From the NCBI GenBank assembly GCA_016218045.1, contig JACRFB010000056.1, positions 57,718-121,717 of the forward strand: a DNA stretch of 64,000 nucleotides, given 5' to 3'. This document shows, in pieces, positions 59,037 through 64,000 of the stretch (position 1 is its first letter; the number at the start of each line of letters is the position of its first letter). Under the pieces are notes generated by a model that saw nothing but the letters and a program-made list of their open reading frames with translations, was not told the DNA's origin and did not search any database. The translations under genes were made by a program, and so were the position numbers. Source of the DNA: Ignavibacteriota bacterium (GTDB lineage: Bacteria > Bacteroidota > Ignavibacteria > SZUA-365).

Positions 59037-59273
59037 ATGAAAGAGAATCTCCACCCCCGATATTACACGTGCGAAGTGCATTGTAGCTGCGGCGCACACT
59101 TCGTGACGCGTTCCACACGTCAGACGCTCAAGGTCGAAATCTGCTCCGAGTGCCATCCGTTCTTCACGGGGAAGCAGAAGATCATCGATTCGGCCGGTCG
59201 TGTCGAGAAGTATAACAGACGCTATGCCGGATTCAACGCCGCAAAGCAGAAAACCAAGGAAGTGACAGCATGA
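59037..59273 (+). CDS. rpmE: 50S ribosomal protein bL31
   Basis: A 78-residue zinc-type bL31. It starts [19 protein letters not shown] and has the second cysteine pair in [15 protein letters not shown], the family signature. The four Cys positions indicate the zinc-binding (C+) form. Its stop overlaps the rpsR start (ATGA), so the two are translationally coupled. Confidence 0.95.
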   Translation: MKENLHPRYYTCEVHCSCGAHFVTRSTRQTLKVEICSECHPFFTGKQKIIDSAGRVEKYNRRYAGFNAAKQKTKEVTA

Positions 59274-59530
59274 TTGCCCACAGACGTCCGCCTCGCCGCC
59301 GCCCGAACGCCATCGCGAAACGCCGTCCGGATCCGTTTCACGGAAAAGACGCGATCTTTCTCGATTACAAGGAATCGAAATTCCTCGAGCGCTTCACGAA
59401 CGATCAGGGAAAGATTCTTCCCCGTCGTCTGACCGGCCTGTCCGCAAAAAATCAGCGCGTTGTGGTCGAAGCGATCAAGCGCGCCCGTTACATGGCGTTC
59501 CTGCCGTTCGTCGGCGAAGGCCTCAAATAA
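59270..59530 (+). CDS. rpsR: 30S ribosomal protein bS18
   Basis: An 86-residue bS18. The N-terminal [19 protein letters not shown] is basic, and the conserved core reads [36 protein letters not shown] with the usual [11 protein letters not shown] end. It overlaps rpmE by ATGA. It is 31 bases before rpmB. Its place in this operon rather than with rpsF and rplI is unusual for many bacteria. Confidence 0.96.
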   Translation: MIAHRRPPRRRPNAIAKRRPDPFHGKDAIFLDYKESKFLERFTNDQGKILPRRLTGLSAKNQRVVVEAIKRARYMAFLPFVGEGLK

Positions 59531-59561
59531 ACAGCAGTCACGTAGGAAGAGGAATACAGCC

Positions 59562-59786
59562 ATGTCCCGTACATGCCAGGTCACCGGTAAAAAGCCGCTC
59601 GTGGGCAACCACGTGTCACACGCGCACAACCGCACGAAGCGCCGCCAGCTCCCGAATCTGCAGAGCAAGCGCATCTACATCCCCGAGGAGAAGCGGTTCG
59701 TGACGGTGCGTATCACCGCCCGCGCACTGAAGACCGTCAACAAGAAGGGCGCGCGCGCCGTGCTCGCAAAAGCGGGTCTTCTGTAA
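59562..59786 (+). CDS. rpmB: 50S ribosomal protein bL28
   Basis: A 74-residue bL28. [31 protein letters not shown] is the family signature in two parts, followed by [22 protein letters not shown]. The ATG at 59562 is preceded by AGGAAGAGG. It is the last gene of the operon; a strong terminator begins 23 bases downstream. Confidence 0.96.
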   Translation: MSRTCQVTGKKPLVGNHVSHAHNRTKRRQLPNLQSKRIYIPEEKRFVTVRITARALKTVNKKGARAVLAKAGLL

Positions 59787-59808
59787 AAACCGCGGTCCAC
59801 AAGACATG

Positions 59809-59839
59809 AGCCGTTCCCGTGGGAACGGCTTTTTTTTTT
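59809..59839 (+). terminator. Rho-independent terminator of the ribosomal operon
   Basis: AGCCGTTCC pairs perfectly with GGAACGGCT around CGTG. A run of nine T follows. Confidence 0.95.
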
Positions 59840-59854
59840 CCTACATTCGGAATC

Positions 59855-59992
59855 ATGTCCCTCCACCTTCTGCTCGTCGCTTTCCTCATACTGCTCAACG
59901 GACTCTTCGCAATGGCGGAGATCGCCGTCATCGCGGCACGTCGGCACGTGCCCGAACCCCGCGCGCGGGAAGGCGACCGTCTCGCGCGGTAG
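59855..59992 (+). pseudogene. Truncated CNNM/CorC (hemolysin-related) transporter gene
   Basis: A 45-codon frame encoding MSLHLLLVAFLILLNGLFAMAEIAVIAARRH followed by VPEPRAREGDRLAR and a stop (two segments shown). The hydrophobic start, NGLFAMAEIAV and the following arginine-rich turn match the first helix and loop of CNNM/CorC-family proteins, which are normally over 400 residues. The remaining helices, CBS domains and CorC-HlyC domain are absent. It is probably a 5' remnant left by a deletion. A TACATTCG element lies six bases before the ATG. Confidence 0.65.
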
Positions 59993-60055
59993 CGCGCGCC
60001 GCGCGAGCCGTTGTGATGCAGCGGCACGTATCGCCCGGCCTTTGTATATTCCGCC

Positions 60056-60766
60056 ATGCTCCCCTTGTCACGACCACTGATCACTGTGCTCCTGGTACTC
60101 GCCGCGGGCACCGCCCTCGCGCAGGATGGACTGCGGGCGCCCTCGATCTATGCGCCTCAGACGCGCGCGGCATGGACGGGCGACGCGGCAATAGGACTCT
60201 CGCTGCTGACGGTGCCGCGCGATATCGCCGAGGAGGAATTGAACAAGGCGCCCGCGCTGGACCTCAATGCGGTGTACGGACTGCCCTGGAACTTCTCGCT
60301 CACGGGCCGCGCGCTTGTGCAGGTGCTCACAAATTCCGCGCACCTCGGTGCACGATGGTCTGTTGATGTCGGACCCTTCGCGGCAGCAGTGGGCGACGAG
60401 TCGGCATTCTGCTTCGGATTCATGACCGTCGACGGTTTCGATAATTCCATGCAGGCCTGGCTTAATGCGCCGAACATCGCCATCGGACTCGACGCGGGCG
60501 ATGTGCGCTTTACGGTGAAGGCCGAGCTTATGCTCGTGCTCGCCCTGCGTACATACGCCGGAGAGAATCAGCTCGGGAGCACAAAGAATGTGTCCGCCGG
60601 CTGGGCTCTTTCAGGTGTGATCGAACAGCCCTTCTGGAAGCGGACGCATGTGCTGCTCGGGGCGCGTGTCGCCTTGACACAATTTCATCCGCAGACCTGG
60701 TTCGCCTTCTCGACCTTCAACCGCCGCCTGCTCTTTTCGGAATTGATCTTCGGGGTGATGCTGTGA
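60056..60766 (+). CDS. Putative outer-membrane or periplasmic beta-rich protein
   Basis: A 236-residue exported protein with signal peptide ending GTALAQ. Alternating hydrophobic/polar strands (FSLTGRALVQVLT, RWSVDVGPFAAAV, RTHVLLGARVALTQF) and a C-terminal aromatic strand (RLLFSELIFGVML) suggest a small outer-membrane barrel. I do not recognise a family. TATATTCC at 60045-60052 lies four bases before the ATG, so a leaderless transcript is possible. Its stop overlaps an upstream GTG of the next frame, so the two genes are likely linked. Confidence 0.6.
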   Translation: MLPLSRPLITVLLVLAAGTALAQDGLRAPSIYAPQTRAAWTGDAAIGLSLLTVPRDIAEEELNKAPALDLNAVYGLPWNFSLTGRALVQVLTNSAHLGARWSVDVGPFAAAVGDESAFCFGFMTVDGFDNSMQAWLNAPNIAIGLDAGDVRFTVKAELMLVLALRTYAGENQLGSTKNVSAGWALSGVIEQPFWKRTHVLLGARVALTQFHPQTWFAFSTFNRRLLFSELIFGVML

Positions 60767-60837
60767 GCGTGTATTCGGGCGGCAGGAAAAATTTCCACAC
60801 GGAACACACGGATCCCGCGGAACAACGGGTGTTGAAG

Positions 60838-62100
60838 ATGCGAATCGTATTCCGTCGACGCCGGCTGGCCGCGGTGTTCCTTCTCGGTGTGCTCCTTGTC
60901 TCCGCGTGTTCGGAGGATGGACGGGTGGTGGTTCCGGATGCGGATGCGCAGACGATACTGGTAGGCGCGGTCAATGTGCCGAAAGTGTACCGCGACAAGC
61001 TCGAAGGTGTGTACACCGTGACCGACGGCAACGTGATCTTCGGTCCGCAGGTGGTGCTCAAATGGACGGGAACAACACTGTCGCTGTTCTGGGAACGATC
61101 GGCGGGTGTCGCGTTTTTTGCGACCGGCCTGCGCGATTCGTCCCTGCTGTGCGCGGGGTCGTGGCGCACGCTGACAAATACGGAAACGGGTGTTGTCACG
61201 CTGCAATGCGGACCGGCCGACGGCATCGGCGCGGTGCTGCGCAGTGACAGTCTGACCGACGGATCACTCGTGTTGCAGGGCACGTTCAGCACGCCCGACG
61301 GCCCGCAGAAACGTCCGTTGCGTCTCGTCTACAAACGGCCGCTGTATGCCGGACCGCGTCCCTTCCACATCATCGCGCATCGCGCGGGCGGCCGCAATTC
61401 CGACCGCCTGCCCGCCTCGGAAAACACGGTCGAGCTGGTCCGCCTCGCCGAATTCTACGGATCCACGGGTGTCGAAATCGATGTGCAACTCACGGCCGAC
61501 GGTGTGCCCGTCATCTATCACGACGAATATCTGAATCTGCGGCTGAATCAGCGCAGCGGCCTGGTCGGCACCGTCGGATCCTACACCTTTGCGCAGCTCG
61601 AGACCTTCGTGCGGCTCATCAACGGCGAACGCATCCCCTCGCTGCGCCGTATGCTCAGCACCATCCTGCACGAAACCAATCTGAAATTTGTCTGGCTCGA
61701 CAGCAAACCCTCGATGCCCATCAGCACGCTGCGTATCGCGCAGCGCCTCTATCACGACAGCGCCGCGGCGCTCGGGCGTGATCTCCGCATCCTGATCGGA
61801 CTGCCCGACGAAGACAAGGTCAATGAATTTCTCGCGCTCGCGGATTACCGGCAGGCGCCCGCTCTCTGCGAACTCGATCCGGACGATGTGCGCCGCACAA
61901 ACGCTGCAGTGTGGGCGCCGCGCTGGACGCTCGGCACGCAGAATGCCGAGGTCGAGGCGCTGCAGGCCGAAGGCCGCCGCGCCTTCGTCTGGACGCTCGA
62001 CGTCAGCGGCTACATACGCCAGTTTGTGCGCGACGGCCGCTTCGACGGCATACTCACAAACTATCCATCGCTCGTCGCCTATCACTACTATGCGCAGTAA
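60838..62100 (+). CDS. Glycerophosphodiester phosphodiesterase lipoprotein
   Basis: A 420-residue exported enzyme that hydrolyses glycerophosphodiesters to glycerol-3-phosphate and an alcohol. MRIVFRRRRLAAVF...LLVSAC is a lipoprotein signal, which fixes the start at 60838 rather than at the upstream GTG (60763). After about 160 unassigned N-terminal residues the GDPD barrel begins: IIAHRAGG, PASENTVELV, VEIDVQLTADGVPVIYHD, with the catalytic His and Glu positions present. Its end overlaps the next start by 11 bases. Confidence 0.88.
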   Translation: MRIVFRRRRLAAVFLLGVLLVSACSEDGRVVVPDADAQTILVGAVNVPKVYRDKLEGVYTVTDGNVIFGPQVVLKWTGTTLSLFWERSAGVAFFATGLRDSSLLCAGSWRTLTNTETGVVTLQCGPADGIGAVLRSDSLTDGSLVLQGTFSTPDGPQKRPLRLVYKRPLYAGPRPFHIIAHRAGGRNSDRLPASENTVELVRLAEFYGSTGVEIDVQLTADGVPVIYHDEYLNLRLNQRSGLVGTVGSYTFAQLETFVRLINGERIPSLRRMLSTILHETNLKFVWLDSKPSMPISTLRIAQRLYHDSAAALGRDLRILIGLPDEDKVNEFLALADYRQAPALCELDPDDVRRTNAAVWAPRWTLGTQNAEVEALQAEGRRAFVWTLDVSGYIRQFVRDGRFDGILTNYPSLVAYHYYAQ

Positions 62101-62707
62101 ACGTCCCGCCTTCGCACTCCCCGCGGCGTTGCTCGCGGCGCTGCTGTTCTGCACGCCGGGAGTGACGCGGGCGCAGCGGGTTGCGGACGAAAAACCGTTT
62201 GCACTTGTGCTGTCGGCGGGGGGCGGCTGGTCGCGCTACCTCATGCCGCTGCCCATGAACGCCGAGGTGACACGCGGCGGACCCATGACCTCACTCCGGT
62301 TGATGTGGCATCCCGATCACCGCCTGCGTGTGGGCCTGGAAAGCGGGTGGACTTCGTTTTACTCCTACACACTCACCGACGTCGAGACCGGCTTCGGCAG
62401 CACCGACGCGCGCCTCTCGCTCTCGGCAGTGCCGATGCTGCTGGTCTTCTCGATGCAGGTGTGGCATGGAGTCGAACTCTTCGGCGGTGCGGGCGCGTAT
62501 CTTGTGAACTCGCACACCGACTCCTTCGGCACCGTTGTCGACGTCGACGAATTGAGTCAGGGCTGGATGTTCGCCGCCGCCTGGTCCGTTCCTCTCTCGC
62601 AGCGTTTCTTCGCCTCCGCCGAACTCTCGTGGTATGGCGCCACGCAGTTCGAGGACGCCGTTCTCGCCCTGCAGGTGCGTCTCGGCTGGAGGGTGATAGA
62701 GTGGTGA
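62090..62707 (+). CDS. Small outer-membrane beta-barrel-like protein
   Basis: A 205-residue exported protein with signal peptide (GVTRAQ). The mature part alternates strands and turns in barrel fashion (FALVLSAGGGWSRYL, HRLRVGLESGWTSFYSY, RLSLSAVPMLLVFSMQV, ELFGGAGAYLVNSH, FFASAELSWYGATQF, VLALQVRLGWRVIEW) and ends in an aromatic residue, as outer-membrane barrels do. It overlaps the phosphodiesterase gene by 11 bases, so the two are coupled. The function is unknown. Confidence 0.68.
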   Translation: MRSKRPAFALPAALLAALLFCTPGVTRAQRVADEKPFALVLSAGGGWSRYLMPLPMNAEVTRGGPMTSLRLMWHPDHRLRVGLESGWTSFYSYTLTDVETGFGSTDARLSLSAVPMLLVFSMQVWHGVELFGGAGAYLVNSHTDSFGTVVDVDELSQGWMFAAAWSVPLSQRFFASAELSWYGATQFEDAVLALQVRLGWRVIEW

Positions 62708-62827
62708 ATCGGGACTACAAAGTCTGATATTTTCTTCGTAGGTTTCCCGTAATACGTATACAGGAATCTCGCGCGCGACGCGCCGGAGGAGGCCGCCGCC
62801 GCACTCACCCGCAGAAGGAGTTTCCCG

Positions 62828-63889
62828 ATGTCGTCCCGTTTGGTGTTCCGCGTTCTGCTCAGCGCGTCTCTTGTCCTCGGTCTCGGCTGCGACGACGACG
62901 ATTCCACGACAAATCCGAACAACACAACGTCGATACTGTACCCGGTGAAACAGGGTGGCAAGGACGGGTATATCGACAATACGGGAAAAGTTGTCGTGAC
63001 ACCCGTGTACGAGTTTGCCGGCGGCTACGTCGATGCAATGTCTCACGCCTTGAAAGTGGGGAACGACATCACCATGGCCTGCATACGAGCGCAGGGCAAG
63101 GTGGGGTATGTCGACAACACGGGTAAACTTGTCATACAGCCGGCATACGAATTGGGCAGCCAGTTCTATGATGGACTCGCGGCGGTGCGCCTCGGCAAAT
63201 ACGGCTATATCACGAAGTCCGGCACAGTGGCTTTACCGCTGCAGTATTCGAGCGCACGTATCTTCACCGAGGGCCTTGCGGCCGTGACACTCGACGGACA
63301 GAAGTGGGGCTTTATCGACAAGACCGGCGTGACAAAGATCGCGTTTACATACGATGACGCTTCACCCTTTGTGGGCGGACTCGCTTCGGTAAAATCCGGC
63401 GCGAAATGGGGCTGCATCAACACGTCCGGCACCATGGTCATACCTGCAGTATACGAGGCCGTGATGCCGTTCAGCGAAGGACTTGCCTTCGTCGTGCAAA
63501 ATGGCAAGGCGGGCTACATCAATACCAGCGGCACGGTGGTGATCCCGCTGCAGTACGAAACCGGCGACGACGAGTGGGCGATGTTTGCCGACGGCCTGGG
63601 CGGAGTAAAATCCAACGGCAAGATCGGCTTCGTTGATAAGAGCGGCACCATGGTAATAACACCGCAGTTCGAAGATGCGGGCTTTTTCTACGAGGGACTC
63701 TGTCCCGTGAAAAAGAACGGGCTCTACGGCTATATCGACAAGACGGGCGCCATGGTGATACAGCCGCAGTACTTCCGCACCTATGCATTTACGCAGGGAC
63801 TCGCGTACGTCATCGTGCAGAGCGGCAGCGAGTACAAGTACGGCTACATCAACAAGGCCGGCGTGTACGTCTGGCAGCCGTCGCTCTAG
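62828..63889 (+). CDS. WG-repeat lipoprotein (smaller paralogue)
   Basis: A 353-residue exported protein with lipobox LGLGC (Cys21) and an acidic stretch after it (DDDDS). The rest is about seven WG repeats (GYIDNTGKVVVTPVYEF, KWGFIDKTGVTKI, GLYGYIDKTGAMVIQPQY). It has AGGAG seven bases before the ATG. It lacks the C-terminal domain of the larger relative at 25329, so repeat proteins of this class occur in two sizes here. A TATTTTC element near 62729 may be its promoter's -7 region. Confidence 0.85.
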   Translation: MSSRLVFRVLLSASLVLGLGCDDDDSTTNPNNTTSILYPVKQGGKDGYIDNTGKVVVTPVYEFAGGYVDAMSHALKVGNDITMACIRAQGKVGYVDNTGKLVIQPAYELGSQFYDGLAAVRLGKYGYITKSGTVALPLQYSSARIFTEGLAAVTLDGQKWGFIDKTGVTKIAFTYDDASPFVGGLASVKSGAKWGCINTSGTMVIPAVYEAVMPFSEGLAFVVQNGKAGYINTSGTVVIPLQYETGDDEWAMFADGLGGVKSNGKIGFVDKSGTMVITPQFEDAGFFYEGLCPVKKNGLYGYIDKTGAMVIQPQYFRTYAFTQGLAYVIVQSGSEYKYGYINKAGVYVWQPSL

Positions 63890-63893
63890 CCCA

Positions 63894-63924
63894 TTTGCAC
63901 CAACCCGCCGCGTTTGCTACATTG
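63894..63924 (+). promoter_or_regulatory. Promoter of tRNA-Ser
   Basis: TTTG (63894-63897), 20 bases, then TACATTG (63918-63924). It matches the Bacteroidota consensus. Transcription would start near 63931, about 22 bases before the mature tRNA end. Confidence 0.7.
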
Positions 63925-63952
63925 CGTCTTCGCCATTCGCGATTCGACACCC

Positions 63953-64000
63953 GGAGGGGTGGGTGAGTGGCTGAAACCAACGGTTTGCTAAACCGTCGTA
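63953..64000 (+). tRNA. tRNA-Ser (anticodon GCU), 3' part beyond window
   Basis: The acceptor strand begins GGAGGGG, followed by a D-arm of the tRNA-Ser type (GTGAGTGGCTGAAA). The anticodon stem ACGGT/ACCGT surrounds a loop with GCT. The variable arm and 3' half are cut off at 64000. Confidence 0.85.

Noticed and set aside
60763..60837. Upstream GTG start for the glycerophosphodiesterase
   Set aside because: It would put 25 charged residues before a well-formed lipoprotein signal; the ATG at 60838 fits better, although coupling from 60763 is conceivable.

Overview
The window is GC-rich bacterial chromosome that most likely comes from the Bacteroidota/Chlorobiota/Ignavibacteriota (FCB) branch. 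The evidence is consistent. Several secreted proteins end in a type IX secretion (T9SS) style C-terminal module (YPNPF..., VYDxLGR..., GxYxxxxR). The best promoters fit the Bacteroidota pattern TTTG-N19/20-TAnnTTTG rather than the E. coli sigma-70 pattern. There is an AmgK/RapZ-CTD/MurU cell-wall recycling set, WG-repeat lipoproteins and a helix-hairpin-helix/beta-barrel protein. I cannot assign a genus. No phage, insertion sequence, CRISPR array or rRNA is visible; the genes read as vertically inherited chromosome with a heavy emphasis on the cell envelope.

Layout. 1-5.1 kb: a 7/8-bp tandem array, sufB, an APC amino-acid permease, a 594-bp gene-free stretch and a T9SS-type secreted protein. 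5.2-10.4 kb: two divergent SpoIIE-type PP2C phosphatases with different membrane sensor halves. 10.5-26.8 kb: two tandem BNR/Ycf48-like T9SS proteins, the second overlapping a 1312-residue deacetylase/glycoside-hydrolase-like membrane protein, followed by a processive GT2 synthase, an outer-membrane protein with an acidic insert, a membrane acyltransferase, a GT39-like glycosyltransferase, an NTF2-like protein and a WG-repeat lipoprotein closed by a strong terminator. This looks like a polysaccharide synthesis, modification and export cassette. 27-33.5 kb: a PatZ-type acyl-CoA synthetase/GNAT fusion diverges from the amgK-rapZ(CTD)-murU set, which ends with a secreted alpha/beta-hydrolase lacking its nucleophile serine. 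33.5-42.5 kb: a P-loop kinase, an OPA-family MFS antiporter, rsgA, the HHH/barrel protein, a lipoprotein, tRNA-Val, an EthD-like protein, rdgB and two further secreted proteins.

42.6-57.5 kb is a long co-directional block for envelope protein handling: two paralogous lipoproteins each with three parvulin-like modules, SurA, three M16 peptidase-family genes (two with HxxEH, one without), a MoxR AAA+ ATPase, a T9SS-type subtilisin and a large von Willebrand A (VWA) membrane protein. 57.5-64 kb: two adjacent tandem-repeat arrays, an enoyl-CoA hydratase-family gene, a third array, a ribosomal-protein operon (small protein-bL31-bS18-bL28) with a textbook promoter and terminator, a 45-codon remnant of a CNNM/CorC-type transporter gene, a beta-barrel candidate, a glycerophosphodiesterase lipoprotein, another barrel candidate, a second WG-repeat lipoprotein and the start of tRNA-Ser.

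Points most worth a second look: 7/8-bp phased tandem arrays at three separate loci sharing a CTAC core; the PgaB/C/A-like but differently built polysaccharide cassette; promoter elements placed so close to some start codons that leaderless mRNAs are predicted; and the truncated CNNM/CorC gene. All functional assignments come from reading the sequence by eye; no database search was run.
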